DNA of 64,000 nucleotides. It comes from Streptomyces noursei (GTDB taxonomy: Bacteria > Actinomycetota > Actinomycetes > Streptomycetales > Streptomycetaceae). Position 1 is the first letter of the stretch, and each line of letters begins with the position of its first letter. The notes beneath the pieces were generated by a model. The model ran no database searches. It worked only from the letters and a program-made list of their open reading frames with translations, and had not been told where the DNA came from. The stretch covers positions 156,269 to 220,268 of the forward strand of contig NZ_LWBU01000347.1 of NCBI RefSeq assembly GCF_001646665.1, given 5' to 3'. The translations under genes were made by a program, and so were the position numbers. Below, in pieces: positions 1-7,700 of this stretch.

Positions 1-440
1 AAGGGCCGGCCGTCACGGGTGATCGAGCGGGGGTCGACCCGCCAGCTGCCGTAGGCGGTCCGGCGCGCGGCGAAGGCGAGGACGGACCCGTCGTCGAGCC
101 GGAGCGTGTACGGGTCGGTCGGCGGACGTCCCTCCCTCCCCGCCCGGTCGGCGTCCGGCACGCCCCCGTCGCCGTCCGCCCCTGCCGGGCCGCCGCCCTC
201 CTCGGCCCGCTCGGCGGTCGGCGCGGCCCGGTCGGCGTCCGGCGCGGTCCGGTCGGTGTCCGGGGCTGCGGGGAGCCGGGCCGGATCGATGATCTCCTCG
301 TACGCGAACTCACCGAGCATCTTCGCGAGCAGCAGGCGCGAGGCCCGGGCCCAGGTCCGCGGGTTGAGCTCGGGCGGACCGGCGGAGGTCGGCGGGGCGG
401 GCGGCTCCGCGGAGTCGGGGGTGACAGGCGGTTTCGGCAC
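1..440 (-). CDS. IucA/IucC-family siderophore synthetase (partial, C-terminus off the left edge)
   Basis: Only the first ~146 codons are in the window. The start is a GTG behind a clear ribosome site (GGAGGAG, about 5 nt upstream). The visible N-terminus carries the stretch PELNPRTWARASRLLLAKML typical of the second synthetase in NIS siderophore operons, then a low-complexity Ala/Pro/Asp/Arg linker, then a start of the synthetase fold (TLRLDDGSVLAFAARRTAYG). NIS synthetases use ATP to adenylate a citrate or dicarboxylate carboxyl and couple it to an amine. It lies 60 bp downstream of the GNAT gene and 0.84 kb beyond another IucA/IucC gene on the same strand, so all belong to one operon. The family call is firm from motif and context; the substrate is unknown. 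Confidence 0.8.
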   Translation of the reverse strand, partial: MPKPPVTPDSAEPPAPPTSAGPPELNPRTWARASRLLLAKMLGEFAYEEIIDPARLPAAPDTDRTAPDADRAAPTAERAEEGGGPAGADGDGGVPDADRAGREGRPPTDPYTLRLDDGSVLAFAARRTAYGSWRVDPRSITRDGRP

Positions 441-500
441 GGGGACTCCTCCGGGTGGAACCGATGTGGATCGAGCGGTCTATGTGGAGCAGCGCGCTGG

Positions 501-1238
501 TCACAGCAGGTGTCGCAGGGTGCGGTCGCGGATCATCAGGGCGGCTCGCTTGTCGGGGAGGTCGAGTTCGGCGGAGAACCGGAAGCCGGCGCTCAGGAAG
601 GCGGAGACGGAGGGGGTGTTGCGGAGGTCCGGCTCGGCGACGACCCGCGCGCAGTGCGGGCGGTGGTCCAGCACGAGGTCCGAGACCGCCCGGAGCAGGG
701 TGCTGCCGACGCCCCGGCCGCGGTCGGTGACTCCCCCGATGAGCAGGTGGACACCGGTGTCGTGCGGGCGGGCCGGGTAGTACCGGGCCAGCGGGTCGAG
801 GTCGGCGCGGTAGATCTCGAAGTAGCTCATGGGCGTGGTGTCCAGGACGCCGAGGCAGGGCACGCTGCGCCCGTCGCCGTCGAGTTGGGCGCGCAGGTGG
901 GCCTCGGTGACCGAGGCCGGGCCGGCCAGCTCCCAGAAGGCGGCGACCGCCGGGTCGTTCATCCACCGGCTGATGAGGTCCCGGTCGCGGGCGAGGTGCA
1001 CCGGGACGAGCCGGAAGGGCCCCAGGGGTGTGGTGGCGGGGGCCCAGCCGGCGACGGTGTCGAGGAGGTCGTCGCCGGCGTCGTCGGCCGGCCGCCGGCG
1101 CCCGGGGCCCGGGTCGTCGGGGCGCAGCAGGGTCAGCAGTTCGTCGGGCAGCCGGAGGTCCAGGGTGTCCTCCGTGCCGGTCCCGGCCGGCGCGGGGGCG
1201 CTGGGTCCGGTGTCGGCACTCGCGTCGGTGGGAGGCAC
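501..1238 (-). CDS. GNAT acetyltransferase, IucB/RhbD type (siderophore hydroxamate acylation)
   Basis: A 245-residue protein with a GTG start preceded by GAGGA at 8 nt. After an acidic, disordered ~55-residue N-terminus the IucB-like domain begins (FRLVPVHLARDRDLISRWMN, then DPAVAAFWEL). The acetyl-CoA pyrophosphate loop is visible as RGRGVGSTLL near residue 175. Relatives (IucB of aerobactin, RhbD of rhizobactin, AlcB) transfer an acyl group to an N-hydroxylated diamine. It sits between two NIS synthetases, which fits this role. The N-hydroxylating monooxygenase that should supply its substrate is not in the window and may lie beyond the left edge. Confidence 0.85.
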   Translation of the reverse strand: MPPTDASADTGPSAPAPAGTGTEDTLDLRLPDELLTLLRPDDPGPGRRRPADDAGDDLLDTVAGWAPATTPLGPFRLVPVHLARDRDLISRWMNDPAVAAFWELAGPASVTEAHLRAQLDGDGRSVPCLGVLDTTPMSYFEIYRADLDPLARYYPARPHDTGVHLLIGGVTDRGRGVGSTLLRAVSDLVLDHRPHCARVVAEPDLRNTPSVSAFLSAGFRFSAELDLPDKRAALMIRDRTLRHLL

Positions 1239-1278
1239 GGGCGCTGTCCTCTCGGCGGTCGGGGCGGGGCGGGTGGTG

Positions 1279-3192
1279 TCAGCGGCGGAGGGGGTTGGGG
1301 ACGGTGACGTACACGGACTGGGTGTCGACGGGGCCGACCAGCTCGTCCAGGCCGTGCAGCCGGGTCAGGAGGTTGGCCTTGCAGCGCAGGGTCGGGCTCT
1401 CCAGCAGGCGGGCCGGCAGGGGGGAGCCGAGGCCGGTGCTGCTGGTGAGGAACTGCCGGAAGGCGGCGAGGAGGAGCTGCTCGTCGGCGAGGCGCTGGGA
1501 GCCGAAGGCGCCGATCAGGCCGAGGATGTTGTTGATGCCGAGGTAGTAGGCGAACCGCTCGTCGGTGACGTCGTCGGGGACGAAGGTGTCGCTGCGGGTG
1601 CCGATGCCGGGGAGCCGGTGCTCCAGGGCGGTCCGGTGCGATTCGCGGAAGTAGTAGCCCTGGTTGTCGCGGTAGCGGCCGCCGCGGGGCCAGCCGTCGG
1701 GGTCGAGGATCACCAGGGTGTTCTGCTGGTGCGCCTCCAGGGCGATGCCGGCGGTGCCGTCGAGCCACAGCACGGGGCGGACGACTTGGTCGAGGTAGCG
1801 CAGGAACCACTCGGCGGCGACGGCGCCGGTGGGGCGGCCGGTGCGGGCGGCGAGCCGGGACACGATGACGGCGAGGCGCGACCGCATCCGGGCGCTGCCG
1901 GGCCAGGGGCGCGGGGTGGTGAGGCCGGCGACACAGGCGGCGTCGTCCCCGAGGCCGAAGGGGTTGTGGCGGAGGACGACGTCGAGTCCGGGGACGGGTT
2001 CGCCGGACGGGGTGTCGACGGCCAGCCACGCCGGGTCGCGCACGATGTCGAAGCCCGGGTGGGCGGCCTGCCACTGTTCGGCGAGGCCGGTGCGCAGGAG
2101 CCGGTGCACCTCGACCCCGCGGTGGAGTTCCTTGCGGAGGTTCTCGCGGCGGGAGTTGGTGATGCGTACGCCGAGGGAGAGCTTCAGCATGGCCGGGGCG
2201 CCGGGCCGGTGGACGGTCCGGACGGAGGAGGTGGGGTGCCACGGGGCGCCGTGCGGGCCGAGGTCGTGGAGGAGGCCGGCGGAGAGCAGTTCGGCGACGG
2301 CGGGCCGGTGGAGCAGGTCGCGGGCCTGCCAGGGGTGCAGCGGCAGTGCGGCGGTGCCGTCGGGGAGGGCGAGGCCCTCGGCGAGGCGGGCGGTGAGGTG
2401 GTCGGCGGTCCGCGGGCGGCCCTGTTCGGTCCAGGCGGAGTCCGTGGCGAGCACGGACCGGTCGACGGCCATCCAGTGCAGCGGGAAGGAGCCGCTGGTC
2501 TCGGGCGAGTAGAGGCGGGCCTCGGAGTCGGTGAGCCCTTCGCGGCTCTTGGGCGTGGGATGGAGGGGGTGGCCGAGCAGCAGGGACTGCTCGGTGGCCA
2601 GGAAGAGGTCGGCGTCCGCGGCGGGGCCGGGGTGGTGGCGCCGGTGGGTGAGGAAGACGGCGGTGCGGCGGGCGGAGTCGGCGACCCGGCCCACCAGGTC
2701 GGCGCCCTCGCGGTGGTCGCCGGCGGGGCCCGACTCGCGGCCGATGAGGGCGGCGGTGGTCACGGCGTCGACGGGCGGGGCGGTCGGCGGGGCGCCTTCG
2801 AGGGTGGGCGGCCCGAAGCGGTGCCAGCCGGTGGGCGACCAGTAGTGGACGGGGACGAGGAGCGCGGTGCCGCTGGCGGGGAGGGGGACGCGCAGGGTCC
2901 GGCCGCCGGGCCGGGTCAGGCCCTTCTCCCGCACCCAGCAGCGCAGCAGGTTCTCGACGGTCGCCGCGTCCGCCGCGTGGTGGGCGTCCGGGTGGTCGAG
3001 GGGGTCGGGGCCGTCGGCGTGGGCGCCGTGCCCGTCCGTCGCGCCCTTGGCCGGGGCATGGCCGCCGGGCAGGTCTTCGTACCCGCCCGCGTGCTGGCGC
3101 GGCACTGTCGTCGACTCGCCGGGGCGGTGGCCGGCGGGGGCGGTGGGAGGGCCGTCGGCGCCGGGTGCCGCGGGTACGGGGGTGGGGTTCAC
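1279..3192 (-). CDS. IucA/IucC-family NIS siderophore synthetase
   Basis: A 637-residue protein. Conserved family blocks are visible: LPLHPWQARDLL, then HPTSSVRTVHRP, then LKLSLGVRITNSRRENLRKE around the nucleotide site, then ALEAHQQNTLVILDPDGWPR and YRDNQGYYFRES. They match the IucA/IucC domain followed by the FhuF-like C-terminal part, and the length is usual for the family. The GTG at 3192 is taken as start because it follows the aminotransferase stop by 32 bp. No good ribosome site precedes it, so an internal GTG (around the VPRQHAGG stretch) is possible. The first ~110 residues are Pro/Gly/His-rich and probably disordered. It should condense a diamine-derived hydroxamate with citrate, in partnership with the second synthetase downstream. 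Confidence 0.88.
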   Translation of the reverse strand: MNPTPVPAAPGADGPPTAPAGHRPGESTTVPRQHAGGYEDLPGGHAPAKGATDGHGAHADGPDPLDHPDAHHAADAATVENLLRCWVREKGLTRPGGRTLRVPLPASGTALLVPVHYWSPTGWHRFGPPTLEGAPPTAPPVDAVTTAALIGRESGPAGDHREGADLVGRVADSARRTAVFLTHRRHHPGPAADADLFLATEQSLLLGHPLHPTPKSREGLTDSEARLYSPETSGSFPLHWMAVDRSVLATDSAWTEQGRPRTADHLTARLAEGLALPDGTAALPLHPWQARDLLHRPAVAELLSAGLLHDLGPHGAPWHPTSSVRTVHRPGAPAMLKLSLGVRITNSRRENLRKELHRGVEVHRLLRTGLAEQWQAAHPGFDIVRDPAWLAVDTPSGEPVPGLDVVLRHNPFGLGDDAACVAGLTTPRPWPGSARMRSRLAVIVSRLAARTGRPTGAVAAEWFLRYLDQVVRPVLWLDGTAGIALEAHQQNTLVILDPDGWPRGGRYRDNQGYYFRESHRTALEHRLPGIGTRSDTFVPDDVTDERFAYYLGINNILGLIGAFGSQRLADEQLLLAAFRQFLTSSTGLGSPLPARLLESPTLRCKANLLTRLHGLDELVGPVDTQSVYVTVPNPLRR

Positions 3193-3224
3193 GGGCGGGG
3201 ACTTTCTGGTGAGGAGGTTCGGGT

Positions 3225-4592
3225 TCAGCGGGACGGCCCGGGGTCGCTCGGGCGGGGCGTGGTGTTCTCCGCGGCGCCCAGGGCGTCGGCGAAGCGGTCG
3301 AGGACGGCCCCGGCCTGCTCGTCGGTGAGCGTGAGCGGGGGCAGGAGGCGTACGACGGCGTTGTGCCGGCCGCCGAGTTCGACGATGAGCCCGCGTCCGA
3401 GGCACTCGCGCTGGACGGCCGCGGCGAGGGCGGGGTCCGGCGGCGGGACGTCGGCCGTGGTGTCCGGGTCGACCAGCTCGACGCCGATCATGAGTCCCCG
3501 GCCCCGTACGTCCCCGATGCGGGGGTGGGCGGCGGCGAGGCCCTGGAGCTGCCCCAGCATGCGTGCGCCGAGGGTCGCCGCGCGCTCGGCGAGGCGGTTC
3601 TCGCGTACGAAGGCGAGGGTGGCCGCGCCGGCCGCCATGGCCAGCTGGTTGCCGCGGAACGTGCCGGCGTGGGCGCCCGGTTGCCAGACGTCCAGGCCGG
3701 ACCGGTAGACGATGACGGCGAGCGGCAGGGAGCCGCCGATGGCCTTGGACATGACCATCACGTCGGGGACGACGCCGCTGTGGTCGACCGCCCAGAAGGC
3801 GCCGGTGCGGCCGACTCCGGTCTGCACCTCGTCGGCGATGAGCGGGATGGAGCGGTCGGCGGTGACGCGGCGCATCCGGCGCAGCCAGTCGTCGGGCGCG
3901 GGGATCACCCCGCCCTCGCCCTGGACGGGTTCCAGGATCATTCCGGCCGGGGCGGGGACGCCGGACTTGGGGTCGTCGAGGAGGGTCTCGGTCCAGCGGG
4001 CGGCGATCCCGGCGCCGCGTTCGCCGCCGACGCCGAAGGGGCAGCGGTAGTCGTGCGGGTAGGGCAGGCGGGTGACCCGTACGTCGGTGGCGCCGCCGGA
4101 GGCGGCGAGGGCGCCGGCCGTCATGCCGTGGTACGCGCCGGTGAAGGCGAGCAGTCCCTGCCGGCCGGTGGCGTTGCGCACCAGCTTGAGGGCGGCCTCG
4201 ACCGCGTCCGTGCCCGCCGGGCCGCAGAACTGGATCCGCGCGTCGTCGGCGAGGCCGCGCGGCAGCGTGGCGAACAGCTCGGTGATGAAGGCGTCCTTGA
4301 CCGGGGTGGCGAGATCGAGGACGTGCAGTGGGGCGCCGGAGTCGAGGACCTTCTTGATGGCCTCCAGGACCACGGGGTGGTTGTGGCCGAGGGCCAGGGT
4401 CCCGGCTCCGGAGAGGCAGTCGAGGTAGCGTCGCCCGTCGGCGCCCTCGATGGTCAGGCCCCTGGCCCGCACGGGCACGATGGGCAGGGCGCGCGCGTAG
4501 GTGCGGGCGGCCGATTCGCGCAGCGACTGGCGCCGCAGGATCCCCTCCTGTGCGCTCGTCGGTGCCACCGGGGCTGAGTCGGTCACGGCCAC
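3225..4592 (-). CDS. Class III aminotransferase, diaminobutyrate-2-oxoglutarate transaminase family
   Basis: A 455-residue PLP enzyme. The GTG start is 10 nt after GGAGG; a second in-frame GTG two codons on is less well spaced. Fold-type I class III marks are clear: GAGTLALGHNHP near the N-terminus, the GPAGTDAVEAALKLVRNATG cofactor loop, the EPVQGEGG block, LIADEVQTGVGRTG with the PLP-ring Asp, and VMSKAIGG with the Schiff-base Lys. Enzymes of this group (RhbA, EctB, Dat) make 2,4-diaminobutyrate from aspartate semialdehyde and glutamate. First in the operon, it would supply the diamine backbone, as rhbA does for rhizobactin/schizokinen-type siderophores. The decarboxylase giving 1,3-diaminopropane is not visible here. 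Confidence 0.88.
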   Translation of the reverse strand: MAVTDSAPVAPTSAQEGILRRQSLRESAARTYARALPIVPVRARGLTIEGADGRRYLDCLSGAGTLALGHNHPVVLEAIKKVLDSGAPLHVLDLATPVKDAFITELFATLPRGLADDARIQFCGPAGTDAVEAALKLVRNATGRQGLLAFTGAYHGMTAGALAASGGATDVRVTRLPYPHDYRCPFGVGGERGAGIAARWTETLLDDPKSGVPAPAGMILEPVQGEGGVIPAPDDWLRRMRRVTADRSIPLIADEVQTGVGRTGAFWAVDHSGVVPDVMVMSKAIGGSLPLAVIVYRSGLDVWQPGAHAGTFRGNQLAMAAGAATLAFVRENRLAERAATLGARMLGQLQGLAAAHPRIGDVRGRGLMIGVELVDPDTTADVPPPDPALAAAVQRECLGRGLIVELGGRHNAVVRLLPPLTLTDEQAGAVLDRFADALGAAENTTPRPSDPGPSR

Positions 4593-4923
4593 GGCTTCGG
4601 ATCCTCCCGGTAACGGTTGCGCTGCCCACCGGTCTACGACTCGTCCCGCTTCCGGGCGGAATGAGCACCGGCCTGGTGTCCCTCGTACGTACCAACGACG
4701 AGATGTGTTTCCGATCACGGTGTTCGTGAAGATCCTTACGGCCGGGGAACCGCGGCCCTGCCGCTCGCCGTCCCCAACGGCACCGGCATAGTGGGGGGCC
4801 GCACTCCGGTGCCGGAGCCGGCCGAAGTCCGGCCGGGCGCAGCCGGGTCCGCACGTGCCGGGAGGCACGCGGAAGTGCTCCGTCACGAAACACGACGTCA
4901 CGAAGTCCCAGGGGGATCACGAC

Positions 4924-6099
4924 ATGCGACCCATTCGTCCGCTGCTCGCCGCAGCCTCCGTCGCCGCGGCACTGGCCCTGACGGCCACCGCGTGCGGCCC
5001 GAGCGAGGAGAACGCGGGCGGTGAGCCGACCGCCTCCGCCGACCGGACGTCCGACGGCAAGATCACGATCCCGGACGACCTCAAGGACCGGCTCAAGGAG
5101 CACGGGATCGACTTGGACAAGTGGCGGAACGGCGAGTGGAAGAACTGGGACAAGGACAAGTGGCTGCGGGAGGCCAAGGACTACGTCAACCCGATCATCG
5201 AGGACCTGTGGGACCCGGACCGCATGCGTGACGCGGAGCAGCCGGAGAGGCCCGTCGAGGACGGGGACATCTCCGGTGACGAGGGCGTCACGGATCCGAC
5301 GCCCGAGCCGGTCGAGGCGGCGGCCGTGAAGGCGCCGTACCACGACGGCGTCCCGGAGGCCGGGAAGGTCCTCTTCGACGGGCCCCAGGGCTCGATGGTG
5401 TGCTCCGCGACCGTGGTGAAGGACCCGGCGAACCCGGGCAGGTCCAACCTCGTCTGGACCGCGGGCCACTGCGTGCACGCCGGCAAGGAGGGCGGCTGGT
5501 ACCGCAACATCGCCTTCGTCCCCTCGTACAACGACAGCGGGAGGACCGGGGCCGACCTGGAGAACGCGACCCGCGAGGAGATGGCGCCCTACGGCGTGTG
5601 GTGGGGCGACTGGGCGCAGACGTCCGAGCAGTGGATCTCCCAGGGGGCGGCGACCGGCGGCCAGGGCGCCCCGTACGACTACGCGGTCATCCACGTGACC
5701 CCGGAGAAGGGCGGCAACGGCAAGTCGCTGGAGGAGACGGTCGGTTCGGCGCTCCCGGTGGAGTTCGCCGCGCCGGCCGCGCCGGAGATCGCCGAGATGG
5801 AGGCGACCGGCTACCCGGCGGCTCCGCCGTTCGACGGCCAGCTGATGTACCAGTGCGCGGACAAGCCGGGCCGGCTGTCCCTCGACGCGGCGCAGCCCAC
5901 GATGTACCGCATCGGCTGCACCATGACGGGCGGCTCCTCCGGCGGCGGCTGGGTCGCGCGGGGCAAGGACGGCAAGCCCGCGCTGGTGTCCAACACCTCC
6001 ATCGGCCCGGTGACGGCGGGCTGGCTGGCCGGTCCGCGGCTGGGCGACGAGGCGAAGGGCATCTACGAAGAGGTCAGCAAGAAGTTCGCGGGCCGGTAG
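4924..6099 (+). CDS. Secreted trypsin-like serine peptidase, probable lipoprotein (copy 1)
   Basis: A 391-residue protein; ATG preceded by AGGGGGAT at about 6 nt. The N-terminus is a lipoprotein-type signal: Arg residues, a hydrophobic Ala/Leu core and TATACGPS, with Cys near residue 25; the -3 position is Ala rather than the usual Leu. A charged segment (KWRNGEWKNWDKDKWLREAK) precedes the protease domain. A chymotrypsin-fold catalytic triad is readable: His in WTAGHCVHAG, Asp in YDYAVIHV, and Ser in the MTGGSSGGGW loop. It is probably anchored outside the membrane; the substrate is unknown. The next gene is a close paralogue, so the pair arose by tandem duplication. Confidence 0.85.
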   Translation: MRPIRPLLAAASVAAALALTATACGPSEENAGGEPTASADRTSDGKITIPDDLKDRLKEHGIDLDKWRNGEWKNWDKDKWLREAKDYVNPIIEDLWDPDRMRDAEQPERPVEDGDISGDEGVTDPTPEPVEAAAVKAPYHDGVPEAGKVLFDGPQGSMVCSATVVKDPANPGRSNLVWTAGHCVHAGKEGGWYRNIAFVPSYNDSGRTGADLENATREEMAPYGVWWGDWAQTSEQWISQGAATGGQGAPYDYAVIHVTPEKGGNGKSLEETVGSALPVEFAAPAAPEIAEMEATGYPAAPPFDGQLMYQCADKPGRLSLDAAQPTMYRIGCTMTGGSSGGGWVARGKDGKPALVSNTSIGPVTAGWLAGPRLGDEAKGIYEEVSKKFAGR

Positions 6100-6313
6100 G
6101 CCCGCGGTCCGGGCGTCGCGGCGGGGGCCGCGGCGCCCGGTCGGACGCGGCGCCTGGCGGACCGGGGGCCGGTGGGCCGGGGGCCGGTGGACCCGGCCCC
6201 GTGAGCTCCTGGCGCCGGGGCCCGGCGCCTCGCCCGGTGGAGACTCCGTGCAGGTCATCGCCGGTGGCGACGGCCGCGCGCGGGCCCGGCATAAAGTAGG
6301 GGCGCGATCTCGG

Positions 6314-6339
6314 ACGGGCGGTCCCGGAAGACCGCCCGT
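6314..6339 (+). terminator. Hairpin between the two peptidase genes
   Basis: A perfect 9-bp inverted repeat (ACGGGCGGT / ACCGCCCGT) with an 8-nt loop, followed by TTTG. It lies 215 bp after copy 1 and 62 bp before copy 2. It could end copy 1 transcription or sit in the leader of copy 2. Confidence 0.5.
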
Positions 6340-6400
6340 TTGCATGTCAGGTTCATGGCATTTCCGTACGGCACATGCGTTATCAGGGGGAATCGTCACC

Positions 6401-7573
6401 ATGCGATCCATACGTCCGCTGCTGGCCGCTGCCGGCCTCGCCGCGGCTCTCACGCTGACGGCCACCGGCTGCGGCCCCACCGGGGACGAGGCGGCCGGCA
6501 AGCCCGCCGCGTCCAGCCCCGCCGGCACCGGAGGCGGTGGCGCGGAGCTGCCCGCCGACCTCGCCGACAAGCTCAGGGAGCACGGCGTCGACCCGGAGAA
6601 GTGGAAGAACGGCGAGTGGCGGAACTGGGACCGCGACACCTGGCTGCGTGAGGCCAAGGACTTCGTCAACCCGGTGATCGAGGGGCTGTGGAAGCCGGAG
6701 CGGATGCGGTCCGCCACGTCCCCGGCGAAGACGATGGCCGCCGGGACCGCCACGGGCGACCAGGGCGCCACCGACCCCGAGCCGAGGCCGGTCGAGGCCG
6801 TGGCGGAGGAGAAGCCGTACCACCGGAACGCCGCACCGGTCGGCAAGGTCTTCTTCGACGCCCCCGGCGGCTCGATGGTCTGCTCCGCGACCGTCGTCAA
6901 GGACCCGAAGAACCCCGGCAGGTCCAACCTCGTCTGGACCGCGGGCCACTGCGTGCACGCCGGCAAGGAGGGCGGCTGGTACCGCAACATCGCCTTCGTC
7001 CCCGCGTACAACGACCTGGGCCGGTCCCCCGACGCGCTGGAGAAGGCCCCGCCGCAGGAGGTCGCGCCCTACGGCGTGTACTGGGCGGACTGGGTCTCGA
7101 CCTCCGGCGAGTGGATCTCGCAGGGCGGTCCGACCGGCGGCGGGGGCGCCCCGTACGACTACGCCGTGATGCACGTGAAGCCGGAGAACGGCACCAAGTC
7201 CCTGGAGGAGACGGTCGGTGTCGCGCTCGACGTCGACTTCGGTGCCCCGCAGGCGGCGGGCATCCCCGCGATGGGCGCCTGGGGCTATCCGGCGGCCCCG
7301 CCGTACGACGGTGCGCTGATGCACAAGTGCGTCGACCGCCCCGGCCGGCTCACCCTCACGCCCGGTACCCCGACCATGTGGCGGATCGGCTGCACCATGA
7401 CCGGCGGGTCCTCCGGCGGTGGCTGGTTCATCGAGAAGCCGGGCGGGAAGCTGGCGCTGGTGTCCAACACGTCCATCGGCCCGGTGACCGCCGGCTGGCT
7501 GGCCGGCCCGCGCCTCGACCGGGGCGCGGAGCAGATCTACACGATGATGAGCGACAAGTTCGCTGGGCGGTGA
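6401..7573 (+). CDS. Secreted trypsin-like serine peptidase, probable lipoprotein (copy 2)
   Basis: A 390-residue paralogue of the preceding gene, aligning over its full length. ATG is preceded by CAGGGGGAAT. The signal ends TATGCGPT with a candidate lipidated Cys. The same charged pre-domain segment (KWKNGEWRNWDRDTWLREAK) and the same His (WTAGHCVHAG), Asp (YDYAVMHV) and Ser (MTGGSSGGGW) triad blocks are present, so both copies look catalytically competent. The region around the active-site His is identical in DNA to copy 1 for 87 nt, while flanking codons differ. A strong terminator follows 16 bp after the stop. Function unknown beyond extracytoplasmic proteolysis. Confidence 0.85.
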   Translation: MRSIRPLLAAAGLAAALTLTATGCGPTGDEAAGKPAASSPAGTGGGGAELPADLADKLREHGVDPEKWKNGEWRNWDRDTWLREAKDFVNPVIEGLWKPERMRSATSPAKTMAAGTATGDQGATDPEPRPVEAVAEEKPYHRNAAPVGKVFFDAPGGSMVCSATVVKDPKNPGRSNLVWTAGHCVHAGKEGGWYRNIAFVPAYNDLGRSPDALEKAPPQEVAPYGVYWADWVSTSGEWISQGGPTGGGGAPYDYAVMHVKPENGTKSLEETVGVALDVDFGAPQAAGIPAMGAWGYPAAPPYDGALMHKCVDRPGRLTLTPGTPTMWRIGCTMTGGSSGGGWFIEKPGGKLALVSNTSIGPVTAGWLAGPRLDRGAEQIYTMMSDKFAGR

Positions 7574-7589
7574 CCGTCCGGCACACGTG

Positions 7590-7621
7590 AAGGCCCGCCC
7601 CCTCGCGAGGGGGCGGGCCTT
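7590..7621 (+). terminator. Rho-independent-type terminator after peptidase copy 2
   Basis: A nearly loop-free perfect palindrome, AAGGCCCGCCCCCTCG followed by its inverse, ending in CTTCG. It lies between the plus-strand peptidase and the minus-strand hflX, so it may serve both. Confidence 0.8.
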
Positions 7622-7700
7622 CGCCGTTCGGCCGGCCGCCGGTGGCGCGCCGCCGGGACGCACGCCGGTGCGCCGCCGGGGGCGTCAGGACGTCAGGACG

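Noticed and set aside
829..3708. Long plus-strand open frame antisense to the siderophore genes
   Set aside because: Val/Gly/Ala/Glu-rich shadow typical of the reverse frame of high-GC genes; no motif.
4593..4790. Iron box (IdeR/DmdR type) upstream of the siderophore operon
   Set aside because: I looked for a TTAGGTTAGGCTCACCTAA-like palindrome and found no convincing match.
1279..7011. A single open frame of 1910 codons on the minus strand
   Set aside because: High GC removes stop codons. It runs in frame through the NIS synthetase at its 3' end but passes antisense to both peptidase genes and out of frame over the aminotransferase. Only 1279-3192 is a real gene in it.
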